Assembly (NCBI RefSeq): GCF_014696715.1
Contig: NZ_JACJQO010000022.1
Span: 248,001-312,000 of the forward strand
Length of the DNA stretch: 64,000 bases
Reading direction: 5' to 3'
Source: Pseudanabaena sp. FACHB-2040
GTDB lineage: Bacteria > Cyanobacteriota > Cyanobacteriia > Phormidesmidales > Phormidesmidaceae
Position 1 is the first letter of the stretch; every line of letters begins with the position of its first letter. A program made the position numbers and the translations under genes. This document shows positions 46,191-54,082 of the stretch, in pieces. The notes below the pieces were generated by a model that saw only the letters and a program-made list of their open reading frames with translations, was not told the DNA's origin and ran no database searches.

Positions 46191-48002
46191 ATGGCATCCT
46201 CATCATCAGCGAATTCAAAGCCTAGCTCAAGGGTTTATCAGCCGCGCCTCCACTGGTGGCGGGCGCTCAAGGAATGGCTATGGCCGATTCTGTGGGTAGC
46301 GCTGCTTGCAGGATCGGGAATTTTGGGCACGTGGGCACTGGTTTGGCTGACGCGGATTCCGCCCGTACCCAACTGTGAGGAAATGTCCCGCCTCAGTTCT
46401 AGCAACGATCGCATTTACTGCGCTCGGACCCAGTCTAGATCGGGGAGTCCTCAAGACCTGACAGCGGCCATTTTGCTCACGGCTAACTGGCCCAAGATCC
46501 ATAGTGACTACGAAGAAGCCCAAAAGGTGCTCACAGAGGCTTCTCAGAAACTCATGTTTTTAGCCAGCCGCCGAGTGCAGGCAGGGGATTTGGAGGGTGG
46601 GGTTGAGCTGGCCAGCAGCATTCCCCAGAACACGCCGCTGCGCAAACCTGCCCAGGCTGCCATCTACGAATGGCGGCAGGAGTGGAGCTCAGGCGAAACT
46701 CTCGAAACGACTTTGGCTACAGCCATTGAACGCCGCAATTGGGACACGGCTAACGAAACGCTGCAAAACTTGAAGCTGCTCAAGAGCGACTTTTGGCTGC
46801 GCGATCGCTTCCAGTATTGGCAGCGGCAGCTGCAGCGAGAGCAGCGCTCTTGGACCAGCCTGATCGCAGCTCGGGAACTGGCTGGCAAGGGCAAGCCAGA
46901 AGATTACCTAGAAGCGATTACGGTGGCTCGGCAGGTAGATTTGGGGAGCCGAGTTTGGGCAGAGACTGAAAAGGATATTAACCGTTGGGGCGAAATCCTG
47001 CTGGCTTACGCCATGGTGCAGTGGAAGTCAGGCAATCTAGAGGAGGCCGTAACTGCCGCCCAGAAAGTGCCGCCCAACCCCAACCACGGGCCAGAAGCTC
47101 AGACTCTAGTTAGGTTTGCCCACGCTCAGCAGTTAGCCAGTTCGGCATTGATTCAGAAAGCGGCCTCTACCCCGACCTACGCTGAGCTATTTGCCCTACG
47201 GGAAGCCATTCGGGCAGTTGAGCAAATTCCGGCAGACAGCCCGCTTTATCAGCAGGCGCAAACCTTCCGGCAAGATTGGCAGGCCCAGCTAGCCGATGCC
47301 TCTCGGCTCCAGCTGGCTCAGATGGTTGCCCGCCTAGGTCAGGGGCAAGCCTATCAGCTTGCGATCGCACAGGCCCGCGCCATTGAACCTGACCGCCCCC
47401 GACGCATCCAGGCGCAAACGCTAATCGCCCAGTGGCAAAAAGAGCTGGAGCGAATTGCCGACCGACCCATTCTGGCGCGATCGGATCAGCTGGCGCGACC
47501 GGGCACGATTGCGGCCTTGGAGCAGGCCATTGCTGAGGCTAGCCAGATTGAATTGGGCCGCGCCCTCAGAGCCGATGCCCAAGCTCGCATTGCCGACTGG
47601 CAGCGGGAGATTCAGTTTATTGAGGATCGGCCCCTAATCGATGAAGCGGTGGCGCTAGCCGAGAAAAACCAGCTTAGAGAAGCTATCGAGGCAGCTCAAA
47701 AAGTCCAGCCAGAGCGCGCCCTCTATGCCAGAGCCCAAAGCCTGATTGCAGATTGGACCCGCACCATTGAGATCAAGGAGGATCAGCCGATTCTAGACGA
47801 GGCCAAAGATCTGGCCTATGAGGGCAACTTAAGCGCTGCGATCGCACTGGCTTCGCAGATTGGCCCTGGCCGAGCCCTCTACAGCGAGGCGCGACGAGCC
47901 GTTGCTTTGTGGGAAGATGAGCGCAACTACATCTGGTCTATCTGGGAATCAGACGGTGCAGCTGACTCAGATGAACCTACGAGCGACTCCGAATTTGAAT
48001 GA
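46191..48002 (+). CDS. Membrane protein with C-terminal tandem helical repeats
   Basis: 603 residues. Basic N-terminus, one membrane helix (LWPILWVALLAGSGILGTWALVW, about 30-52), then a long helical domain. The C-terminal third contains at least three related units of about 55 residues with the pattern IADRPIL / LEQAIAEASQIELGRAL / AQARIADWQREI. The gene overlaps the following DUF3685 gene by 4 bases (ATGA), so the two are translationally coupled. Relatives in databases are often loosely labelled chromosome segregation ATPase, but I see no P-loop. Confidence 0.75.
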   Translation: MASSSSANSKPSSRVYQPRLHWWRALKEWLWPILWVALLAGSGILGTWALVWLTRIPPVPNCEEMSRLSSSNDRIYCARTQSRSGSPQDLTAAILLTANWPKIHSDYEEAQKVLTEASQKLMFLASRRVQAGDLEGGVELASSIPQNTPLRKPAQAAIYEWRQEWSSGETLETTLATAIERRNWDTANETLQNLKLLKSDFWLRDRFQYWQRQLQREQRSWTSLIAARELAGKGKPEDYLEAITVARQVDLGSRVWAETEKDINRWGEILLAYAMVQWKSGNLEEAVTAAQKVPPNPNHGPEAQTLVRFAHAQQLASSALIQKAASTPTYAELFALREAIRAVEQIPADSPLYQQAQTFRQDWQAQLADASRLQLAQMVARLGQGQAYQLAIAQARAIEPDRPRRIQAQTLIAQWQKELERIADRPILARSDQLARPGTIAALEQAIAEASQIELGRALRADAQARIADWQREIQFIEDRPLIDEAVALAEKNQLREAIEAAQKVQPERALYARAQSLIADWTRTIEIKEDQPILDEAKDLAYEGNLSAAIALASQIGPGRALYSEARRAVALWEDERNYIWSIWESDGAADSDEPTSDSEFE

Positions 48003-49831
48003 GCCCTGACTCCCTACGTCTGATGCTGGTGGATGAAGACCCGGTCTTTCGCCTGGGTCTAAAGATTTGGCTGGAGCAGTCTGCCGGATTTGAAGTAGCC
48101 GCCGAAGCCAGTCAGGGAGAAGAGGCTCTAGCCCTACTGGCCGCTCGCTGCCGTCCCCCAACTGATAGCGAGGCTGAAGCAGACGAAGTAGAGTCTGAGC
48201 CTGCCGCAGACACTCTGCCCGACCTCGATCTGGTGATCTTAGATCTGGGCTTGGGCGAGGGAATGCCCGACCAGCTGCCAGGGCTGCAGCTCTGTGCCGC
48301 CATCAAGTCTCGGTATCCCACATTGCCGGTGCTGGTGCTCAGCAGCCGCACCGAACCCGTGCTGCAGGCAGCCGCCCGGCAGATGGGAGCCGACGCCTAT
48401 GGCGCGCGAGGCATGCCCGTGCGGGAGCTGGCTCAGCTCATCGAGCAGCTGGCCGGGCCACCCTCTCAGGGGATCGAAATACAGGCCCCTGCAATGGCAG
48501 CAGAAACCTTTACCCGGCTTGTTCCTAGCCCCCTCACCGCCCTGCGGATTAGCCTGCGTCTATCCTCGCTCCAGCAGATTGAAGCCGCCATTGCCGAACT
48601 GAGCAATGCTCAACGATCAGGCACAAGCTCTGCCCTATCAGAGGCACTGCTAGCCGGACGCTACCGGGAGCTGCGAGCCGCCCGCTGGCTGATCAAACGC
48701 ATTTTGGCCACCCCTGGCTTCTCCGATCAATGGTCCCCGGTCACTGCCGCAGAGCCCGCCTCAGCCGCTGCACCGCCGCCTCAACGAATCGAGCCAATGG
48801 CCGAGGCCAACCTGCCAGAGCCAGGCCGAAACCTGGTGCCAACGACCTCCGATCGGCTCAGCCTGCAGCGCGGCGACCTGCAGACCGTCGTTTTTGAAAG
48901 CGTCTTTCGCAAGCTGCAAAGCCCCTTGGAAAACATCAGCGGCCTGCCTCTAGAAATTGATATTTTGCGAGAGGAGAAAAAACGTGAACTGCTCTTCCTC
49001 ACCCTGCGCAAGTTAGAAGATGCCCTAGACGACTTGCGCCAAGCTCGCCTATTACCAGGACAGCTCACTGTAACCTGCCCAGACATTCTGCGAGACGTTT
49101 GGCAGGCCGTGATTACTGACTTTTTTGGCCGCTACTACACCCTGGAGGTAGGCGTGCTAGAGCAGCCAGTTGTGAAAACGCTGCTGCTAGAAGAAACCAC
49201 AGTACAGACTGCCATCCTCAACAAAATTCCCCAAGTGCCTCTGCTGCTGGGCCATCTGCTATTTCAAGAAGCAATGGTTGTAGACGGCAGCGCCTATCTA
49301 GCTACCACCCCAGAAGCCCTCGGGCGCAGCCGCCTGCTGCTAGAGAACCTGCTGATCCAGGTTGCCAATGCCGTTATGCAGCCCCTGCTCAACCGTTTTG
49401 CCGATATCGAAGAAATCAAAAAATATCTCTACCAACGCCGCATCATGTCTACCCGCGACATTGAACGGTTTCGCAACGATCTTTCCTGGCGCTACCGTTG
49501 GGACTCTCTGCTAAACGAACCCAAGGCCGTCTTCGAAAGCCAGCACCGCCTGCTAATGCTGACCGAACGCGGCATCCAAACCCGCTTTGTCTACGCCCCT
49601 CGTCAAGAAGAGCTCGATCGGCTTTCTGGCCTACAGCTCTCAGTCACCCTAGCCATTGAAGCTAGAGATGCGATCGCACCTCGCCTCCGCACCACCATCT
49701 CCTTTCTGGGCAGCGGCCTAGTCTACCTTCTCACCGACGTCGTCGGTCGCGGCATTGGCCTAATTGGCCGAGGCATCCTCAAAGGAGTCGGCAGTGCCTG
49801 GAACGATCCAAAGTATCGGCGCAAGGGGTGA
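47999..49831 (+). CDS. Receiver-like domain fused to DUF3685
   Basis: 610 residues. The N-terminal 160 residues look like a response-regulator receiver: RLMLVDEDPVFRLGLKIWLE (acidic pocket), DLDLVILDLGLGEG (phospho-Asp candidate) and VLVLSSRTEPVLQAA, although the Lys position near GADAYGARG is replaced. An insertion rich in Glu/Ala separates them. DUF3685 fills the rest, with FGRYYTLEVGVLEQPV and a C-terminal hydrophobic strand region. No DNA-binding domain. Coupled to the membrane protein upstream, suggesting a sensor/output pair. Confidence 0.82.
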   Translation: MSPDSLRLMLVDEDPVFRLGLKIWLEQSAGFEVAAEASQGEEALALLAARCRPPTDSEAEADEVESEPAADTLPDLDLVILDLGLGEGMPDQLPGLQLCAAIKSRYPTLPVLVLSSRTEPVLQAAARQMGADAYGARGMPVRELAQLIEQLAGPPSQGIEIQAPAMAAETFTRLVPSPLTALRISLRLSSLQQIEAAIAELSNAQRSGTSSALSEALLAGRYRELRAARWLIKRILATPGFSDQWSPVTAAEPASAAAPPPQRIEPMAEANLPEPGRNLVPTTSDRLSLQRGDLQTVVFESVFRKLQSPLENISGLPLEIDILREEKKRELLFLTLRKLEDALDDLRQARLLPGQLTVTCPDILRDVWQAVITDFFGRYYTLEVGVLEQPVVKTLLLEETTVQTAILNKIPQVPLLLGHLLFQEAMVVDGSAYLATTPEALGRSRLLLENLLIQVANAVMQPLLNRFADIEEIKKYLYQRRIMSTRDIERFRNDLSWRYRWDSLLNEPKAVFESQHRLLMLTERGIQTRFVYAPRQEELDRLSGLQLSVTLAIEARDAIAPRLRTTISFLGSGLVYLLTDVVGRGIGLIGRGILKGVGSAWNDPKYRRKG

Positions 49832-49916
49832 GGAGTTTGGGTAGCAACGCCGCCCTAACCCCTCACCCCCGCTCAATTCGCCTATCCTGTAGAGAGAACC
49901 CCAGTACTGGCAATCC

Positions 49917-51107
49917 ATGACTTCTCGTCAGCAAATCTGCATTCTCGGCGGCGGCTTTGGCGGTCTCTACACGGCTCTGCGCCTGAGCAAGCTGCCCTGG
50001 CCCAAAGCCGAAATTCCCGAAATTGTTTTGGTGGATCAGCAGGATCGCTTTCTCTTTAGCCCGCTGCTCTACGAACTGGTCACAGGAGAGCTGCAAACCT
50101 GGGAGGTTGCGCCGCCCTACGAAGAACTGCTGGCCAATACGGGCATTCGCTTTCACCAGTCCAGCGTCAGCGCGATTGATTTAGAAGGTCGCCAGGTAAC
50201 GCTGGGTGATGGGGCCACGCTGGCCTATGACCGGCTGGTGCTGGCGTTGGGCGGCGAAACGCCGATGGACTGGGTGCCTGGAGTCGCTGAGCACGCTCTG
50301 GCCTTTCGCTCGTTGGATGATGCGAACCGCCTCAGGGAGCGACTGCGGATATTGGAGGCCAGTGAGGCCGAAAAAATTCGGGTAGCGGTCATTGGCGGCG
50401 GCTACAGCGGCGTAGAGCTGGCCTGCAAGTTGGCAGAGCGGCTAGGCTCGCGCGGGCGGCTGCGGCTGGTGGAGCAGGCCACAGAAATTTTGCGCACATC
50501 GCCTGAACACAACCGGCAGGTAGCCCTGCAGGCGCTCTCGGATCAGGGCGTCTGGCTTGATCTAGAAACGACCGTTGAATCGGTGACTGAAAACAGCCTC
50601 AGCCTGAAGTACCGGGACCAGATTGACATCATTCCCGTCGAGCTGGTGCTGTGGACGGTGGGCGTGAAGATGAATCCGGCAGTGGAGGCGCTGTCTCTAA
50701 AGCGGAGCGATCGCAACCGCATTGCCATCACCTCAACGCTGCAGGCCATCGATCATCCCGAAGTGTTTGCCCTGGGCGACGTGGCGGAATGTCTAGATGC
50801 AGAAAGCCAACAGGTGCCCGCCTCGGCCCAGGCCGCTATGCAGCAGGCCGATTATGTGGGCTGGAACATTTGGGCTTCGCTGACAGAGCGACCGCTGCTG
50901 CCTTTCCGCTACCAGCATCTGGGCGAAATGATGACCTTAGGCACCGACAAAGCCACCCTGACCGGGCTGGGCCTGCAGCTTGAAGGCGAAATGGCTCATA
51001 TAGCCCGTCGTCTGGCCTATCTTTACCGGATGCCCACCCTAGATCACCAGATTCGCGTCGGCTTGAACTGGATTAGCAAACCGCTTCGAGATATCCTCTC
51101 GGTGTGA
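49917..51107 (+). CDS. Type II NAD(P)H dehydrogenase (NDH-2)
   Basis: 396 residues with two Rossmann motifs: ICILGGGFGGLYTALRLSKL (FAD, residues about 6-25) and VAVIGGGYSGVELACKLAERLG (NAD(P)H). VFALGDVAECLDAESQQVPASAQAAMQQA is the FAD ribityl-binding segment. The C-terminal amphipathic part (RRLAYLYRMPTLDHQI) may attach to the membrane. It transfers electrons from NAD(P)H to quinone without pumping protons. Confidence 0.9.
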   Translation: MTSRQQICILGGGFGGLYTALRLSKLPWPKAEIPEIVLVDQQDRFLFSPLLYELVTGELQTWEVAPPYEELLANTGIRFHQSSVSAIDLEGRQVTLGDGATLAYDRLVLALGGETPMDWVPGVAEHALAFRSLDDANRLRERLRILEASEAEKIRVAVIGGGYSGVELACKLAERLGSRGRLRLVEQATEILRTSPEHNRQVALQALSDQGVWLDLETTVESVTENSLSLKYRDQIDIIPVELVLWTVGVKMNPAVEALSLKRSDRNRIAITSTLQAIDHPEVFALGDVAECLDAESQQVPASAQAAMQQADYVGWNIWASLTERPLLPFRYQHLGEMMTLGTDKATLTGLGLQLEGEMAHIARRLAYLYRMPTLDHQIRVGLNWISKPLRDILSV

Positions 51108-51125
51108 GCTGTTAGTAAGGCCAAT

Positions 51126-51776
51126 ATGGGTCAGCCAAAAGTCATTTTTCTAGATGCAGTCGGTACGCTGTTTGGGGTGCAGGGCAGCGTTGGTGAGGCG
51201 TATGTTCGCGTCGCTGAGCAGTTTAGTGTAGCCTGCGACGCCTCTGCTGTTGACCAAGCGTTTTTTGCTGCCTTCAAGGCCGCCGCGCCGATGGCGTTTC
51301 CAGACAGCGAACCCACTGATGTGCCCCATCAGGAATATCTCTGGTGGGATGCGATCGCACGACAGACCTTTGATCAGGTCGGCGTTTTGTCTCAGTTTGC
51401 CAACTTCGACGACTTCTTTGCCAAGCTGTACGCCTACTTTGCCAGCGCCGAACCCTGGTTTGTCTACCCCGACACGCTCAACTCTTTGGAACGCTGGCAG
51501 GCCAGGGGCATTGAGCTGGGCGTGCTCTCCAACTTCGATTCACGCATTTACTCAGTGCTAGAAGCTTTGGATCTGGCGGAGTTCTTTCAGTCGGTGACGA
51601 TCTCGACAGAGGTGGGGGCTCCTAAGCCAGACCCGCTGATCTTTGCCACAGCCCTACAAAAGCACCACTGCACGGCAAAAGATGCCTGGCATGTAGGAGA
51701 CAGCTATAAAGAAGACTACGAAGGAGCCACCGCCGCTGGGCTTAAGGGCATCTGGCTCAATCGGCAGCGGCGTTAA
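51126..51776 (+). CDS. HAD-superfamily hydrolase
   Basis: 216 residues. VIFLDAVGTLFGVQ has the DxVGT motif I with nucleophile Asp; the cap domain follows (about 15-100); LGVLSNFDSRI is motif II; APKPDPLIFATAL carries the motif III Lys; HVGDSYKEDYEGA is motif IV. Resembles HDHD3/REG-2-like HAD-IA hydrolases, probably a small phosphatase. It lies 18 bases after NDH-2. Confidence 0.88.
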   Translation: MGQPKVIFLDAVGTLFGVQGSVGEAYVRVAEQFSVACDASAVDQAFFAAFKAAAPMAFPDSEPTDVPHQEYLWWDAIARQTFDQVGVLSQFANFDDFFAKLYAYFASAEPWFVYPDTLNSLERWQARGIELGVLSNFDSRIYSVLEALDLAEFFQSVTISTEVGAPKPDPLIFATALQKHHCTAKDAWHVGDSYKEDYEGATAAGLKGIWLNRQRR

Positions 51777-51835
51777 CCCTGTTCACTCCCTCCCAGACGG
51801 GGGGCTGCAAGGGAGGGGATTGCGGGGCTAGCTAC

Positions 51836-52117
51836 TTAACCCACCGACCGCCAGCGAATCAAGTACTGCAGCACTTCTCCCTGAACCGGGGTAATGGTAA
51901 TGCCCGTTTCAGGCACAATGATGGGCTGGCTCCACTGAAACTGCTCAGCATAGGTGAGCGCATGGAGCTGCTGCACCGCCTGCTCTACACCAGTACGCGA
52001 GCCCACCAGAATATGACGCAACGGTTCGCGACCAGGTACGCGCAGGGGTGAACCAAGCACGATAGGCTGGGCCGCCTCGCTGTCAGCGGGCGACCTGAGA
52101 GAGGGAATGTAAATCAT
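51836..52117 (-). CDS. Small conserved cyanobacterial protein
   Basis: 93 residues, soluble, with GGAGG 9 bases before the ATG at 52117. Conserved-looking segments are REPLRHILVGSRTGVEQAVQQL and AEQFQWSQPIIVPETG, ending LQYLIRWRSVG. It resembles short cyanobacterial hypothetical proteins, with no known function. The structured element at 52154-52310 lies directly upstream, antisense to its leader if plus-oriented. Confidence 0.7.
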   Translation of the reverse strand: MIYIPSLRSPADSEAAQPIVLGSPLRVPGREPLRHILVGSRTGVEQAVQQLHALTYAEQFQWSQPIIVPETGITITPVQGEVLQYLIRWRSVG

Positions 52118-52153
52118 TGGGAGGTTCCTCCAGAGATGAGTAGGTAGGAAGCC

Positions 52154-52310
52154 CCCAAAAATTTGGCCGCCCCAGACATGAGAAATCGGGGCGGCCAGTG
52201 GCGTGATCTATTAAGATCACCTCTAGCCTCCGCGACAGGCTCTATCTGTCTTCGGGGGTTAGGTGTCGGTTGTTGCTGCTAACAACTTCCGGCACCGCCA
52301 AATTTTTGGG
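52154..52310 (+). ncRNA. Candidate structured RNA: closed multi-branch fold
   Basis: A perfect 14-bp closing stem joins 52154-52167 to 52297-52310. Inside are four stem-loops that use most of the sequence: A 52168-52173/52188-52193 (GC-rich), B 52203-52209/52214-52220 (GTGATCT/AGATCAC), C 52227-52232/52253-52258 with an inner GACAG/CTGTC, and D 52262-52269/52289-52296 with an inner TTGTT/AACAA. A and D abut the closing stem exactly. Stems C and D each contain one G.U pair on the plus strand that would be A.C on the minus, so the plus strand is favoured as the RNA. It matches none of tmRNA, SRP RNA, RNase P or 6S RNA as I know them. A MITE is the main alternative. Confidence 0.5.
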
Positions 52311-52519
52311 AGAGACAAGCTGCACGCACACAGCTATAAGTACTGAAACTAGTGGATCTGGCCCAAAGAGTCAAGTCAGAAATATTACAGCTCAAGCTGA
52401 TAGCCCAAGGTTTTCAGAACCGTAAGGTGTGTTGTTACCTTGGCACAATGCACCGCGCTCTTAACAGGGTGTTGGGTCGCGCTGCGCTTGACGCCAACCT
52501 ATGGGGTTATGGGCAGGAT

Positions 52520-53215
52520 TTATAGCAGTAATCCTAAGGTTTCTAGGGCAGAGCGAGCGGCTTGCTTCTCGGCCTCCTGCTTTTTTCGCCCCTTACCCCG
52601 GCCATAGGGTTTACCTTTGACCCACACTTCAGAAACAAACCGCTTAGCGTGGTCTGGGCCTGCTTCTTCTATGATGACGTACTCCGGCACTTCCCCAAAC
52701 TCTGCCAGTGCCCACTCTTGGAACCGGCTCTTGTAGTTGGCAGTATTGCTGGTCGCTCCCCGCTGAGCCAGTGCTCGCTGAAACAATGGCTCTACGAAGT
52801 CTTGAACTAAATCAATCGTGGAGCCTTGATCAAGAAAATAAGCACCAACCAAAGCTTCAAAAGCACTACTGAGCAAACGGGGGTTGGACCGGCCTCCACT
52901 TTTCTCTACGCCTTTTCCCAACCGGAGATGTTGGTTGAGATCGAGTGCGATCGCAAATTCTGCTAGCTGTGTTTTGTCTACCAGCGAAGCCCGAAGCTGA
53001 GTCAACTCTCCTTCCGGCTTTTGAGAAAACTCCCGATACAGCAGCTCACCACAGACAAAGTTGAGAATCGCATCCCCTAAAAACTCAAGTCGCTCATTGT
53101 CTGCTTCCAATTCGCCGTGTTCATTAGCGTAAGACTTATGAGTCATGGCTTTAATCAACAGTTTAGGGTTACTAAATTTCGGCAGTTTGGATTGTTTCAT
53201 AAGCCTCAACATCAT
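52520..53215 (-). CDS. rnc: Ribonuclease III
   Basis: 231 residues. Catalytic domain with the RNase III signature NERLEFLGDAILNFVCGELL (about 40-60) and a second acidic site in FEALVGAYFLDQG. A double-stranded RNA-binding domain follows (NYKSRFQEWALAEFG and GKGRKKQEAEKQAARSALETL). GGAGG precedes the double ATG at 53212-53215; Met6 (53200) is a less likely start. It processes rRNA and structured RNAs. Confidence 0.95.
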   Translation of the reverse strand: MMLRLMKQSKLPKFSNPKLLIKAMTHKSYANEHGELEADNERLEFLGDAILNFVCGELLYREFSQKPEGELTQLRASLVDKTQLAEFAIALDLNQHLRLGKGVEKSGGRSNPRLLSSAFEALVGAYFLDQGSTIDLVQDFVEPLFQRALAQRGATSNTANYKSRFQEWALAEFGEVPEYVIIEEAGPDHAKRFVSEVWVKGKPYGRGKGRKKQEAEKQAARSALETLGLLL

Positions 53216-53273
53216 CGAGCCTCCGTGGATCTACGCAATGCAATAGATCCACAGAAAAGCAATTTCACAAAGG

Positions 53274-53741
53274 TCAAGCCGCTCCTTGCAAATTCAACAA
53301 ATTAGAAATTGCATGAAACTCATTAGCAATCTTTCTTAGACGGAGGCTGCCAAGCTCACTTTGAGCCAAGACGACAACATAAATATTAAGGCGTCTCAGG
53401 CACTCAATCAAAGCTTTGTAGTCTTTGTCACCAGAAACAAGTATTACGACTTCGGGACAAGCGATATGATTTATCGCCTTCACACAATCAAACACCAACT
53501 TCTCGTCCAAAGCGTTCTTTTTAGCAGACTCAATAGAGACATAGCAAGCTTTTGCTTCTAAGCAAGACGCTTGAAAGGCACTCTGATATTTGCCCGTCAA
53601 ACTGCCATAGACATTGAAAGTTTGGACCTTTCCTCTACTCCTAGCGAAATTAAAGATGGAAGCCAGTAAAGCTTGATTACGGCGTAGCCGACGAAGCTTA
53701 ACATTTTCAAGATCCCAGAAAATGGCAATTCTCTTGTTCAT
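53274..53741 (-). CDS. NYN/PIN-like nuclease-domain protein
   Basis: 155 residues covering a single NYN domain: RIAIFWDLENVKLRRLRRN (first catalytic Asp), KNALDEKLVFDCVKAINHIA (conserved Lys/Asp), and VVILVSGDKDYKALIECLRRLN (S/T-G-D-x-D/G-F/Y motif). It looks catalytically complete, as a metal-dependent RNase related to LabA/MARF1-type proteins. The gene and its 341-base upstream flank are clearly more AT-rich than the neighbours, pointing to recent acquisition. Next to RNase III on the same strand. Confidence 0.8.
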   Translation of the reverse strand: MNKRIAIFWDLENVKLRRLRRNQALLASIFNFARSRGKVQTFNVYGSLTGKYQSAFQASCLEAKACYVSIESAKKNALDEKLVFDCVKAINHIACPEVVILVSGDKDYKALIECLRRLNIYVVVLAQSELGSLRLRKIANEFHAISNLLNLQGAA

Positions 53742-54082
53742 AGGGTTTTCCTACAAATTGAATGAATTGCTTGAATGAGGAAACTAAGCAAAAGCCAAAT
53801 TATTCTGTTGTTTTCATAGCGAAAACGAACAGAACGAGCTGCTTTAAACTAAAACAGTCAGACAAAAACTTTTACTCAGCCTTATCCAGATTGAAGAGCT
53901 GCTCCTGACAAGCGACAGTTCGCACGCAGCAATACACTTAGAAAGTGTAAGGATTTAAAGCAGTTCTTCAATTAGGATTTGCTTGCACCATTCAAGCATG
54001 TCTCAATATTTACTCCTATCTATTGCATTGTCAATAGCTAAAAAACACATCCGTAATTCTTTCGTCAAAAATTCAATTTTCT
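53742..54082. other. AT-rich intergenic region with long inverted repeat
   Basis: 341 bases upstream of the NYN gene. GAGCTGCTTTAAA (53836-53848) pairs with TTTAAAGCAGTTC (53954-53966) over 13 bp, including one G.T. Inside, TACACTT/AAGTGTA forms a 7-bp hairpin near 53940. No gene is seen. It could be a structured leader, a small RNA or a remnant of a mobile element. Confidence 0.5.

Noticed and set aside
52196-52202. GCCACTG on the minus strand, as in cobalamin riboswitches
   Set aside because: None of the other conserved cobalamin-riboswitch blocks is present, and the G.U pairs favour the plus strand.
52154-52310. Element as a MITE
   Set aside because: No target-site duplication is visible and the internal helices show plus-strand G.U pairs; kept only as an alternative to an RNA.
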